From: JALZAH01 sp051000755
GTDB lineage: Bacteria > Actinomycetota > Acidimicrobiia > Acidimicrobiales > Palsa-688
Assembly (NCBI GenBank): GCA_051000755.1
Contig: JBPCNZ010000111.1
Span: 1-25,548 of the forward strand
Length of the DNA stretch: 25,548 nt
Direction of reading: 5' to 3'
The notes beneath the pieces were generated by a model. The model did not search any database and had not been told where the DNA came from. It worked only from the letters and a program-made list of their open reading frames with translations. Shown here piece after piece: positions 1 to 7,962 of the stretch. Each line of letters begins with the position of its first letter. Position 1 is the first letter of the stretch. Made by a program: the position numbers and the translations under genes.

Positions 1-9
1 TCCTCGGCC

Positions 10-459
10 TCACCCCGCCGCGTTCGCGGGGTCAAACCCCGCGTGTTTGTTCTTGTGGGTGCGGCGCCTCTGGGTCCGCCCGCCCGCCGCGTCCACGTAG
101 CGCCGGGTGAGGCTGGCGATGCCCGAGAGGTGACCGAGCAGGTTGAGCACCGTTCGCTCCGCGGTCAGAACCGAGGCCAGAGGCCCGGCGACGGCGGCGA
201 TGACGGTCCCGGCGGCGACGGGGTCACCGTCGCCGAGCTGCCAGGTCACGGTGATGCCGGCGTCGACCGACGAGAACGCCTCGGTGGCGGCCAGCCGGCC
301 GGCCAGGACGCCGGCGGTGCGGGCCACGATGGCGGCGGTCACAGTCGCTTCGGCCGGCACCAGCCCGGCGGTCAGGTCCCCGAACACCCCGAGGTCCTCG
401 GCCAGCGCCCGGGCGACGACGTCGCGCACGGCACTGATGGGCGGGTCGAGCCAGGTCAC
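10..459 (-). CDS. nadC: Nicotinate-nucleotide pyrophosphorylase, truncated or disrupted at the C-terminus
   Basis: Quinolinate phosphoribosyltransferase converts quinolinate and PRPP to nicotinate mononucleotide, the third step of de novo NAD synthesis. The GTG start (459) overlaps the nadB stop in a GTGA. The first ~127 residues fit the family N-terminal domain: VARALAEDLG, GDLTAGLVP and LTAERTVLNLLGHLSGIASLTRRYVDAAGG. After this the family continues with a DTRKTTPGLR-type motif, but here the frame reads a basic, unrelated tail of about 22 residues and stops at position 10. The total is 149 residues against about 280 normally, so most of the catalytic barrel is missing. In the +1 frame the tail reads TRTNTRGL, a weak echo of DTRKTTPGL, so a frameshifted or damaged continuation beyond the window is possible. 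An assembly junction or genuine truncation would also explain it. Identity of the N-terminal part is secure; functionality is doubtful. Confidence 0.8.
   Translation of the reverse strand: MTWLDPPISAVRDVVARALAEDLGVFGDLTAGLVPAEATVTAAIVARTAGVLAGRLAATEAFSSVDAGITVTWQLGDGDPVAAGTVIAAVAGPLASVLTAERTVLNLLGHLSGIASLTRRYVDAAGGRTQRRRTHKNKHAGFDPANAAG
25..43. promoter_or_regulatory. Strong GC hairpin within the divergent nadC tail
   Basis: CGCGGGG (25-31) and CCCCGCG (37-43) form a perfect 7-bp stem around the loop TCAAA. On the plus strand a T-rich stretch (44-57) follows, as in an intrinsic terminator for a gene entering from the left. A competing stem is possible between CCCCGC (13-18) and GCGGGG (26-31). 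The hairpin lies where nadC loses family similarity, so it may belong to whatever sequence was joined there. Its function is not known. Confidence 0.4.
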
Positions 460-2075
460 AGCACCAGCCGGTGCAGCCACGCCGCTGACGTCTCCGGGAA
501 CTCGGTGCGGCTGTGGGCGCCGCGGCTCTCCTCGCGGGCCGCCGCCGCGTCGAGGACGGCGGCCGCGACGGTCATCAGGTTGGCGACCTCGTAGCCACAA
601 TCGGTGGTGGGTGCCGCCCCGGCGGCGACCACGGTCTGCAGCACCCGGCGAGTCTGGTCGAGGGACGCGGCCGAGCGCACCACGCCGGCGCCGGTGCTCA
701 TGGCTCGCTGCAGCTCGATGCGGGCGGAGGCGGCATCGACGACGGCGCCAACGGCCCAGCTGGACGGGTCCCGCTCGAGGCGCACGGCGCCGATCCCGCT
801 GCGGTCGGGCCGGCCCGTGAGCACGGCGCCGAGGGGACCGGTGGGCTCGGGCCCGTCCTTGCCCCGGCTGATGGCATCGACGGCCCGGGACGCGAAGACC
901 AGGCCCTCGAGCAGGGAGTTTGAGGCCAGCCGGTTGGCCCCGTGCACGCCCGTGCACGCCACCTCCCCCGCCGCCCACAAGCCGGGCAGGCTGGTGGCCC
1001 CGTCGAGGTCGGCGGCGACCCCGCCACAGAGGTAGTGGGCAGCCGGCGCCACCGGCAGCCACTCGTGCAGGGGGTCGAACCCGGCGGCCCGGGTGGCAGC
1101 GACCAGAGTGGCGAAGCGCCGCTCCAGGCCGGGTACGTGCCGCCCGTCGAGCCACAGGTGCTCGACCCCGGTCTCGAGCATCCGGGTGGTCATGGCCCGG
1201 CTGACGACGTCGCGGGGCAGCAGCTCGTCGACGAAGCGTTCGCCGGCGTGGTCGACGAGCAGGGCGCCCTCGCCGCGGAGGGCCTCGGAGAGGAGGGGCC
1301 GGGGCATGACCGGGTGGTGGAGGGCGGTGGGATGGAACTGCACGAACTCGATGTCGGCGACCTCCACCCCGGCCCGCAGCGCCATGGCCACGCCGTCGCC
1401 CGTCGACGTCGACGGGTTGGTGGTGACCGCGAACAACTGGCCCGCCCCACCGGTGGCCAGCACCGTGTGGGCGGCACGGACCTCGGAGAAGCTCCCGCCG
1501 GTACCGAGGACCCGCACCCCCCGGCATCGCCCCCCCTCGACGATCAGGTCGGTGGCGAAGCACCCCTCCCACAGCACCGCGGCGCTGGCCCGGACGGCAT
1601 CGACGAGGACCCGCTCGACCTCGGCGCCGGTGGCCGCGCCCCCGGCATGGACGACGCGGGGGACCGAGTGGCCCCCTTCACGGGCCAGCTCCAGCACGCC
1701 GGCGGTGTCCCGATCGAACGAGGCGCCGAGGGCCACCAGGTCACGGACCCTCTGCGGCCCTGACCCGGTGAGGATCTCGACGGCATCGACGTCGCACAGC
1801 CCGGCCCCGGCGGCGAGGGTGTCGGCCACGTGGAGGGCGGCCGAATCGGCCCGATCCGGGTCCCGGGCGTCGATGGAGATCTCGTCGTCGCTGAGCACGG
1901 CCGCCACCCCGCCCTGGGCCCAGGCGGTGGCCGATGCCGACAGCTCGGCCTTGGCAACGACACCGACCCTCAGGCCCGGATCGCCGGCCAGGGCCCGCAG
2001 AGCGCCTGTGAGCCCGGCCACCCCGCTGCCCACGAAGACGACGTCGAGGGGCTGAATCTCGGGGGGCAGGGTCAC
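456..2075 (-). CDS. nadB: L-aspartate oxidase
   Basis: This FAD enzyme oxidises L-aspartate to iminoaspartate, the first step of bacterial de novo NAD synthesis. The 539-residue length is normal. Visible features are the N-terminal dinucleotide-binding motif VGSGVAG (15-21), the TAWAQGGVAAV segment, the HS..RVVHAGG flavoprotein motif (136-146), LRGEGALL, and the NRLASNSLLEGLV signature of the FAD domain near the C-terminus. The GTG start (2075) overlaps the panC stop in a GTGA, and its own stop overlaps the nadC start. An oddity is HAGGAATG at 143-150, where this flavoprotein family usually has an Asp (D-A-T-G); here residue 147 is Ala. No quinolinate synthase (nadA) is in the window. Confidence 0.95.
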   Translation of the reverse strand: MTLPPEIQPLDVVFVGSGVAGLTGALRALAGDPGLRVGVVAKAELSASATAWAQGGVAAVLSDDEISIDARDPDRADSAALHVADTLAAGAGLCDVDAVEILTGSGPQRVRDLVALGASFDRDTAGVLELAREGGHSVPRVVHAGGAATGAEVERVLVDAVRASAAVLWEGCFATDLIVEGGRCRGVRVLGTGGSFSEVRAAHTVLATGGAGQLFAVTTNPSTSTGDGVAMALRAGVEVADIEFVQFHPTALHHPVMPRPLLSEALRGEGALLVDHAGERFVDELLPRDVVSRAMTTRMLETGVEHLWLDGRHVPGLERRFATLVAATRAAGFDPLHEWLPVAPAAHYLCGGVAADLDGATSLPGLWAAGEVACTGVHGANRLASNSLLEGLVFASRAVDAISRGKDGPEPTGPLGAVLTGRPDRSGIGAVRLERDPSSWAVGAVVDAASARIELQRAMSTGAGVVRSAASLDQTRRVLQTVVAAGAAPTTDCGYEVANLMTVAAAVLDAAAAREESRGAHSRTEFPETSAAWLHRLVL

Positions 2076-2938
2076 GTGAGGGCCGGGACGGTGGCGGCCA
2101 TGTTGTCGATCAGGCGGGCCCGGCCCAGCCTGGCCGCCACCAGCAGCCGCACCTCACCGCTCAGCCGGGGCGGCACGGAGAGGTCGGCCGGGTCCACGAC
2201 GGCGGCGTAGTCCAACGTCAGCGCGGGCGTGGCCGCCACCGCCCCGGCCATGGCCGCCGCCACCGCATCGGGGTCGGTGAGCCGGTCATCCTCGACGGCC
2301 CGGCGCCCGGCGAGCAGGGCCCAGTACAGGTGGGGCGCCACCTGCCGCTCCTCGGCGGTGAGATAGGCGTTGCGGCTGGAGAGGGCCAGCCCGTCGGGGT
2401 CACGGACGATCGGGCAGCCGACGACCTCCACCGGGAGGGCCAGATCGCGGGTCATGGTCCGGAGGACGGCCAGCTGCTGGAAGTCCTTCTCCCCGAAGTA
2501 GGCCCAGCACGCACCGGCGATGCCGAACAACCGGGCCACGATGGTCGCCACCCCGTCGAAGTGCCCGGGCCGGGAGCGTCCCTCGAGCGGCGCCGACACG
2601 CCCTCCACCCGCACCACGGTGGCGGGCGGCTCGGGCCACATCTGTTCGACCGAGGGGGCGAAGACGATGTCGGCTCCGACCCCGGCGGCCAGTTGGCAAT
2701 CGGCGTCGAGATCCCTTGGGTAGGACGCCAGGTCGTCGGTCGGCGCGAACTGCAAGGGGTTGACGTACACACTGACGGCCACCGTGTCGCAGTCGGCAAC
2801 GGCCCGGCGGATGAGCGACAGATGGCCGCCGTGGAGGGCGCCCATGGTCGGCACCAGACCGACCCGGCCGCCTTCGGCCCGGCGCTCGCCGAGGACCGCC
2901 CGCAGCTCCACCGGCTCGGCGATCACGGGGACGGTCAC
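2072..2938 (-). CDS. panC: Pantothenate synthetase
   Basis: PanC joins pantoate and beta-alanine with ATP to make pantothenate, the coenzyme A precursor. The 288-residue length is typical. PTMGALHGGH (30-39) carries the HIGH-type nucleotide-binding signature, YVNPLQF and the later GEKDFQQLAVL segment line the substrate pocket, and LSSRN is the KMSKS-like loop. I chose the GTG at 2938, which overlaps the folK stop in GTGA; a second in-frame GTG lies directly upstream at 2941. The open frame runs much further upstream to 3166, but that extension lies over folK and is non-coding. In mycobacteria panC also follows the folate genes. The usual downstream partner panD (aspartate decarboxylase) is absent here, with nadB in its place. 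Confidence 0.95.
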   Translation of the reverse strand: MTVPVIAEPVELRAVLGERRAEGGRVGLVPTMGALHGGHLSLIRRAVADCDTVAVSVYVNPLQFAPTDDLASYPRDLDADCQLAAGVGADIVFAPSVEQMWPEPPATVVRVEGVSAPLEGRSRPGHFDGVATIVARLFGIAGACWAYFGEKDFQQLAVLRTMTRDLALPVEVVGCPIVRDPDGLALSSRNAYLTAEERQVAPHLYWALLAGRRAVEDDRLTDPDAVAAAMAGAVAATPALTLDYAAVVDPADLSVPPRLSGEVRLLVAARLGRARLIDNMAATVPALT

Positions 2939-3465
2939 CACCCGCGACCGGCCCGGTCCACCATGGGGATCAACGTACCGGCAGGCCGTACCCCCTGACC
3001 AAGCCCATCGCTCCCGGCGCCGACCAGCTCCGGCGCCAGGTCGGCGAGGGGGACAACCACGAAGGCCCGTTGCCACATCCGCGGGTGGGGGACGGTCAAC
3101 TCCTCGTCGTCGACGGTCAGCTCCCCAACGAGGAGGATGTCGACATCGAGGGTGCGCGGCCCCCACCGTTCGTGACGCACCCGGCGGGCCGCCGCCTCCG
3201 CCCGCCGGGCCGCATCGAGCAGCTGGTGGGGGCTGAGGGTCGTGGACAGCTCGACCACGGCGTTGAGATAAGGCCCCTGGGCGGCGGGGCCACCCACCGG
3301 ATCGGTCTCGTACACCGGGGAGACGGCCACCACGTCGGGGAGGTCGGCCACCGCCGCCGCCAGGTACCCCCGCCGGTCGCCGAGGTTGGACCCGATGCCC
3401 ACAAAGGCCCGCCGCTCGGTGGGACGGGCAGCGCCGGGGGGGGCGTCATTGCCCAACTTCTTCAT
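2935..3465 (-). CDS. folK: 6-hydroxymethyl-7,8-dihydropterin pyrophosphokinase (HPPK)
   Basis: FolK transfers pyrophosphate from ATP to 6-hydroxymethyl-dihydropterin, giving the substrate of dihydropteroate synthase. The 176-residue protein has the family signatures GIGSNLGD (23-30), PYLNAVVEL, RWGPRTLDVDILL with the two Mg-binding Asp residues 107 and 109, and the VPHPRM segment. Its ATG (3465) overlaps the folB stop in ATGA, and its stop overlaps the panC start. The N-terminal ~18 residues before the first beta strand are a non-conserved extension. The C-terminus ends in a basic, Gly-rich stretch. Confidence 0.95.
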   Translation of the reverse strand: MKKLGNDAPPGAARPTERRAFVGIGSNLGDRRGYLAAAVADLPDVVAVSPVYETDPVGGPAAQGPYLNAVVELSTTLSPHQLLDAARRAEAAARRVRHERWGPRTLDVDILLVGELTVDDEELTVPHPRMWQRAFVVVPLADLAPELVGAGSDGLGQGVRPAGTLIPMVDRAGRGW

Positions 3466-3848
3466 CGCCGCGATCGGTCGACGGGGCGCCGGACGATCGT
3501 CACCGCCGAGCTGGCCAGGTCGAGCGGCACCGGCGGCCGCAGCTTGCGCACGGTCACCGTCACCTCCTCGGCGAGGGGTCCACCCACCGCCAGCACGGCG
3601 TCGACGATCCGCTCCGCCAGGTGCTCGAGCAGGTCGGCATGGGGTCCGCCCACCGCCCCCGCCACCGCGGTCGCCACCGCCCCGTAGTCGATGGTGTCGG
3701 CCAGGTCGTCGCTGCGCCCGGCGCCGGCCAGGTCGGCCACGACGTCGACATCGACCTCGAAGGGCTGGCCCCGTTGGTGCTCCTCGGGCAGCGCCCCGTG
3801 GGTTCCGATGACCCGCAGGCCCCGCAGCTCGATGCGGTCGCCGGTCAC
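3462..3848 (-). CDS. folB: Dihydroneopterin aldolase
   Basis: FolB cleaves 7,8-dihydroneopterin to 6-hydroxymethyl-dihydropterin and glycolaldehyde in folate synthesis. The sequence has GTHGALPEE with the conserved catalytic-region Glu, the IDYGAV Tyr segment, LEHLAERI, and the catalytic-Lys motif VRKLRPPVP. I chose the GTG at 3848 because the protein then begins MTGDRIELRGLRVIGTHG, matching the usual FolB start, with 128 residues, and because it lies 4 bp after the upstream stop. An in-frame ATG at 3878 would give 138 residues and overlap the upstream gene by 26 bp; neither start has a clear ribosome binding site. Confidence 0.92.
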   Translation of the reverse strand: MTGDRIELRGLRVIGTHGALPEEHQRGQPFEVDVDVVADLAGAGRSDDLADTIDYGAVATAVAGAVGGPHADLLEHLAERIVDAVLAVGGPLAEEVTVTVRKLRPPVPLDLASSAVTIVRRPVDRSRR

Positions 3849-3852
3849 CGGC

Positions 3853-4377
3853 TCAGGTGCCGAGGGGCTCGCTGGCATGACCGGCCAGGGCCGGCGCCAG
3901 GGCCACCAGTTCCCGGCCGGCAGGACCCATCTGGCGGTGCATGATCTGCTCGACGACGGCAATGGTCCGCGGTCCGGAGTTGACCATCCCCGACCACCGC
4001 AGGTAACCGGCGACGACGCCCATCAGCCGGTCGTTGAGCTCCTCCTGGTGGACCAGGATGCGCTCGCCGTCGCCCAGCCATCGCTGGAGGTGGGCGTAGA
4101 CCTCCGGCAACACCACCATCGGGTCGTCGTGGGGCCCGAAGGGGATGTGGGACCAGGTGACCCCCAGCTCCTCGTAGGCATGGAGGTTGTGCGACGACGG
4201 CAGCAGGGACAGGATCCGGTTGAAGCCTTCGCCCCGCAGCCACAGGATCTCCTCGTGGCGGCGCACCTTGCGGTGGTTGCGGGCGTAGCCGCCGGGCCGC
4301 TCGCTGACCGCCAGGTAGCCCTTGATGATCCACGCGAACAGCCGGGGCGGGATGCCCTTGGCCCACTTCCCCTTCAC
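3853..4377 (-). CDS. Dual-specificity-phosphatase-like protein lacking the catalytic cysteine
   Basis: This 174-residue protein sits between folP and folB. Its layout follows the compact dual-specificity/tyrosine phosphatase fold: a strand ILSLLPSS (55-62), LGVTWSHIPFGPHDDP resembling the loop that carries the general acid (71-86), then GERILVHQEELNDRLMGVVAGYL (104-126). The family active site is H-C-x5-R; here residues 110-117 read H-Q-EELND-R, so Arg117 is kept but Gln replaces the nucleophilic Cys. Cysteine-based phosphatase activity is therefore not expected. Inference: a binding or scaffold pseudophosphatase. The GTG start (4377) overlaps the folP stop in GTGA, so it is probably co-translated with the folate genes. 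A role in folate synthesis is suggested only by position. Confidence 0.75.
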   Translation of the reverse strand: MKGKWAKGIPPRLFAWIIKGYLAVSERPGGYARNHRKVRRHEEILWLRGEGFNRILSLLPSSHNLHAYEELGVTWSHIPFGPHDDPMVVLPEVYAHLQRWLGDGERILVHQEELNDRLMGVVAGYLRWSGMVNSGPRTIAVVEQIMHRQMGPAGRELVALAPALAGHASEPLGT

Positions 4378-5171
4378 CGTCGCTCACCAGCCGCAAAGAC
4401 GGAAGGGCGGGCCAGGCGGATGGCGGCCGCCACCGCAGCCACGTCGTGGACCCGGACCATGGCCGCCCCCCGGGTGATGGCCCACACGGCGGTGGCCACC
4501 GATGCCTCGACGCGGTCGGCTGCGGGGGCCGGAGGCTGGCCGGGGCCGACGCTGAGCGGACCGAGAAACGACTTGCGACTGGTCCCCACGGCCACATCCC
4601 ACCCCGTCGCCACCAGCTCATCGAGGTGGCGCAGGAGGGACAGGTTGTGGGCGGCCGTCTTGGCGAATCCGATTCCCGGGTCGATCCACACCCGCTCGAC
4701 GCCGGCCGCCCGGGCCTGCTCGGCGCAAGCCACCAGATGGTCCCGGACCTCGGCGACGACGTCGTCGTAGTGGGCGTGGGCGTTCATGGTCGTCGGGTCG
4801 GCCCGGGCGTGCATGGCCACCCACCCGGCGCCGCCGGCGGCCGCCACCTCGAACAGCGACGAGGACACGTCATTGAGGACGGTCGCCCCGGCGGCGATGG
4901 CGGCTGTGGCCACCCGGGCCTTGCGGGTGTCGATGGAGACGGTGACCTTCCCGGCCAGGGCCTCGACGACGGGCAGGACCCGGCGGAGCTCTTCGTCCTC
5001 GGGCACCGGCCGGGCCCCCGGGCGGGTCGATTCGCCCCCCACGTCGACGATGTCGGCACCCTCGGCGATCAATGCCTCACCGTGGGCGATGGCGCGACCG
5101 TGATCGAACCAGCATCCTCCATCGGAGAACGAGTCCGGCGTCACATTGACGATGCCCATCACCACGGTCAC
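4374..5171 (-). CDS. folP: Dihydropteroate synthase
   Basis: FolP condenses hydroxymethyl-dihydropterin pyrophosphate with p-aminobenzoate to form dihydropteroate and is the sulfonamide target. All family landmarks are visible in 265 residues: GIVNVTPDSFSDGG (6-19), GADIVDVGGESTRPGA (38-53), VSIDTRK, LNDVS, MHARADPTTM (usually MHMRGTP), DPGIGFAKT followed by HNL, the phosphate-binding GTSRKSFLG, and VRVHDV at the end. The GTG at 5171 is the likely start, 34 bp after the folE stop; an ATG 12 bp further in is an alternative that would leave almost nothing before the first strand. Confidence 0.96.
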   Translation of the reverse strand: MTVVMGIVNVTPDSFSDGGCWFDHGRAIAHGEALIAEGADIVDVGGESTRPGARPVPEDEELRRVLPVVEALAGKVTVSIDTRKARVATAAIAAGATVLNDVSSSLFEVAAAGGAGWVAMHARADPTTMNAHAHYDDVVAEVRDHLVACAEQARAAGVERVWIDPGIGFAKTAAHNLSLLRHLDELVATGWDVAVGTSRKSFLGPLSVGPGQPPAPAADRVEASVATAVWAITRGAAMVRVHDVAAVAAAIRLARPSVFAAGERR

Positions 5172-5205
5172 CGCAGCAGGGTACCGGTCCCAGTCAACCC
5201 GGGAG

Positions 5206-5838
5206 TCAAGCCCGGTGACCGTGGATGAAGCTCAACGCCTCCGCCCGCGACGCAGGATTGTCGCGGAACTGGCCGCGAACGGCCGAGGTCACGGTGCGGC
5301 TCCCCGGTTTCCTCACCCCTCGCATCGACATGCACAGGTGCTCGGCCTCGACGACCACCAGGACACCGCGCGGCGCCAGGACCCCCTCGATGGCGTCAGC
5401 GACCTGGGAGGTCAGGCGTTCCTGGACCTGGGGCCGGCGGGCGTAACCCTCCACCAGGCGGGCCAGCTTGGACAGGCCCGTGACCTTGCCGTCCTCGTTG
5501 GGGATGTAGGCGACGTGAGCCTGGCCCAGCCAGGGCACAAGATGGTGCTCGCACACGCTGTAGAGGGGGATGTCCTTGACCATCACCATCTCGTCGTGGT
5601 CGGCCTCGAAGGTCACCCGCAGATGCTGGCCGGGGTCCTCCCGGAGCCCCGAGAACAGCTCCTCGTACATCCGGGCCACCCGCTCGGGAGTGTCGATCAG
5701 CCCGCTGCGGTCGGGGTCCTCGCCGATGCCGATGAGGATCTCCCGGACAGCCGCGGTGATCCGGGCCGTGTCGACCGGCCGCCCCACCCGGGCCGGGGCC
5801 GGGGCCGGGGTGTCATGGTTGCCGCTGGTCGAGGTCAT
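5206..5838 (-). CDS. folE: GTP cyclohydrolase I
   Basis: FolE opens and rearranges GTP to 7,8-dihydroneopterin triphosphate, the committed step of folate synthesis. The 210-residue protein has SVCEHHLVPW with zinc ligands Cys96 and His99, EHLCMSMRGVRKPGSRT with the third zinc ligand Cys169, and LSKLARLVEGYARRPQVQERLT. The ATG at 5838 overlaps the ftsH stop in ATGA. The open frame continues upstream opposite the ftsH tail, but that part is out-of-frame ftsH sequence. The first 20 residues are a Pro/Ala-rich non-conserved leader. Confidence 0.96.
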   Translation of the reverse strand: MTSTSGNHDTPAPAPARVGRPVDTARITAAVREILIGIGEDPDRSGLIDTPERVARMYEELFSGLREDPGQHLRVTFEADHDEMVMVKDIPLYSVCEHHLVPWLGQAHVAYIPNEDGKVTGLSKLARLVEGYARRPQVQERLTSQVADAIEGVLAPRGVLVVVEAEHLCMSMRGVRKPGSRTVTSAVRGQFRDNPASRAEALSFIHGHRA

Positions 5839-7913
5839 GAGCCCGGATTCTCTGCGCCCCGCCGGCGGCGGGCGGGGGTGGCGGTGCCCTTGGGGGCGGC
5901 CGGCTTGGCCGGAGTCGCCCCCCGCTTGGCCACCGCCGGCCTGGGCGAGGCCCCGGGCTTGGGGGTGCCGACCGGACGGGTCCCGTCGGGACCACCAGAT
6001 CCGTCCGATGGACCGCCGGGGGCGCTCTCGCGTCGAGCCCGGCGGGGGGCTCGGCCGCTGCGGGTGGTGGCCACGTCCTGGCCCGGCGCCGGGATGTCTC
6101 CGGCCGGCACCCGCCACGGCTCCAGGCCGCCGATGATGGCCATCAGTTCGGGGGTGTCGAGGGTCTCCTGGTCGATCAGGGCCCGGGCCAGGGTCTCGAG
6201 GGTGGTGGCATGGGCCGCCAGGATGGTCCGGGCCCGGTCGTGGGCCTCGTCGATGAGGTGTCGAACCTCGGCATCGATGGCGGCTGCGATCTGGTCGGAG
6301 TAGTGGGTCTTGGAGCCCATCTCCCGCCCGAGGAACACCTCGCCCCCCGGTTCCGACAGCTGCTGGGGCCCGAGGGTGTCGCTCATCCCGTACTCGGTCA
6401 CCATGGCCCGGGCCAGGCGGGTGGCCTTCTCGATGTCGTTCTCGGCGCCGGTGGTCGGTTCGTCGAAGACCAGTTCCTCGGCGCTGCGGCCGCCCATGCA
6501 CATGGCCATGGCGTCGCGCAGCTCGCTGCGGGAGTGATTGAACTTGTCATCGGCCGGGAGGGTGAAGGTCAGACCGAGGGATCGGCTGCGGGCCACGATC
6601 GACACCTTGTGGATGGGATCGGCGTGGGGCAGGACGTGGCCGACAATGACGTGGCCGGCCTCGTGGTAGGCGGTGATGGCCTTGTCGTGGTCGGAAAGGA
6701 CCAGGGTCTTGCGCTCCGGGCCGGCCAGCACCCGGTCGATAGCTTCCTCGCACTCGCGCATGCCGATCTGCTTGAGGTTGCGCCGGGCGGTCAGCAGCGC
6801 CGCCTCGTTGAGCAGGTTGGACAGGTCGGCACCGGTGAAACCGGGGGTGCGCTTGGCCAGCACATCGAGGCTGATCGCCGGGCCCAGGGGTTTGCCATGG
6901 GCGTGCACGTCGAGGATCTTGCGCCGGCCCAACTTGTCGGGGCGGTCCACGGTGATCTGGCGGTCGAACCGCCCGGGGCGGAGCAGGGCCGGATCGAGGA
7001 TGTCGGGTCGGTTGGTGGCGGCGATGAGGATGACACCCTGACGGACGTCGAAGCCGTCCATCTCGACCAGCAGTTGGTTGAGGGTCTGCTCCCGCTCGTC
7101 GTGGCCGCCGCCCATCCCCGCCCCCCGGTGACGGCCGACGGCGTCGATCTCGTCCATGAACACGATGGCCGGAGCAGACGATTTGGCCTGCTCGAAGAGG
7201 TCCCGGACCCGGCTGGCGCCGACACCAACGAACATCTCGACGAAGTCGGAGCCCGAGATGGAGAAGAACGGGACCCCGGCCTCCCCGGCCACGGCCCGGG
7301 CCAGGAGGGTCTTGCCGGTCCCGGGCGGGCCGACCAGGAGGACTCCCTTGGGGATGCGGGCCCCGAGCGCCTCGAAGCGGCTGGGCGACTCCAGGAAGTC
7401 CTTGATCTCGGTGAGCTCGGCCACCGCCTCATCGGCTCCGGCCACGTCGGCGAAGGTGACCTTGGGCTGGTCCTTGGAGGGGGTCTTGGCCTTGAACCGG
7501 CCGAACTGGGTCAGGCGACCGCCGCCCTGGGTCGAGTACAGGAGGTACCCGAAGAAGCCGAGGAGGATCAGCAGCGGCAGGTAGTTGAGCAGGACCGCCA
7601 GCAGCGGGTTGGAATGGGGGTGGTCGGTCTTGAAGTCGGGGACGGCCTTGGCGATGTCGGCGGTGATCTGGGGCGTGTAGCGGTCGGGGTAGGTGACCTG
7701 GTAGCTGGTACCGCCGACCAGCTTGCCGGTGACCTTCTCCTGACCGTCGTGGATGGTGGCACTGACCACCTTCCCCGACGCCAGGTCAGCCTGGAACTGC
7801 CCCGTGCCGAGGGCGGTCGGCCCCGGACCCTGGCGGAGGACCCCGATGACCACCAGGACCACGATGAGGATCAGGAGGGCGTAGGTGATCGGGCTGCGAA
7901 GGACTCGTCTCAT
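5835..7913 (-). CDS. ftsH: ATP-dependent zinc metalloprotease FtsH
   Basis: FtsH is a membrane-anchored AAA+ protease that degrades misfolded membrane proteins and some regulators. The 692 residues show TM1 (about 10-27), a short extracytoplasmic domain, TM2 (about 104-126), Walker A GPPGTGKT (195-202), Walker B VFMDEID (251-257), the second region of homology AATNRPDILDPALLRPGRFDRQ around 298-319 and the zinc site HEAGH (417-421). A third-ligand region lies near ENDIEKATRLARAM. The last ~95 residues are a basic Pro/Ala/Gly-rich tail with no fold signature, typical in kind for actinobacterial FtsH though its sequence is not conserved. It follows hpt after 49 bp, and its stop overlaps the folE start. 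Confidence 0.97.
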   Translation of the reverse strand: MRRVLRSPITYALLILIVVLVVIGVLRQGPGPTALGTGQFQADLASGKVVSATIHDGQEKVTGKLVGGTSYQVTYPDRYTPQITADIAKAVPDFKTDHPHSNPLLAVLLNYLPLLILLGFFGYLLYSTQGGGRLTQFGRFKAKTPSKDQPKVTFADVAGADEAVAELTEIKDFLESPSRFEALGARIPKGVLLVGPPGTGKTLLARAVAGEAGVPFFSISGSDFVEMFVGVGASRVRDLFEQAKSSAPAIVFMDEIDAVGRHRGAGMGGGHDEREQTLNQLLVEMDGFDVRQGVILIAATNRPDILDPALLRPGRFDRQITVDRPDKLGRRKILDVHAHGKPLGPAISLDVLAKRTPGFTGADLSNLLNEAALLTARRNLKQIGMRECEEAIDRVLAGPERKTLVLSDHDKAITAYHEAGHVIVGHVLPHADPIHKVSIVARSRSLGLTFTLPADDKFNHSRSELRDAMAMCMGGRSAEELVFDEPTTGAENDIEKATRLARAMVTEYGMSDTLGPQQLSEPGGEVFLGREMGSKTHYSDQIAAAIDAEVRHLIDEAHDRARTILAAHATTLETLARALIDQETLDTPELMAIIGGLEPWRVPAGDIPAPGQDVATTRSGRAPRRARRESAPGGPSDGSGGPDGTRPVGTPKPGASPRPAVAKRGATPAKPAAPKGTATPARRRRGAENPGS

Positions 7914-7962
7914 GCCTTCACCTAGGGTAGTGCCCGCTCATCGCCTGTACGAACGACCGGTT

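Noticed and set aside
25..43. Possible tRNA T-arm
   Set aside because: GCGGG-GTCAAAC-CCCGC has the right size for a T-arm, but the loop is not TTCNANN, and no acceptor, anticodon arm or CCA end could be fitted around it.
942..1763. Long plus-strand frames opposite nadB (942-1763 and 1093-2055)
   Set aside because: They are antisense shadows of nadB, with skewed composition and no start signals or domain signatures.
6210..7925. Open frame of 571 codons on the plus strand opposite ftsH
   Set aside because: It mirrors the ftsH codon structure, is rich in G, V, H and D as antisense frames of GC-rich genes are, and matches no family.
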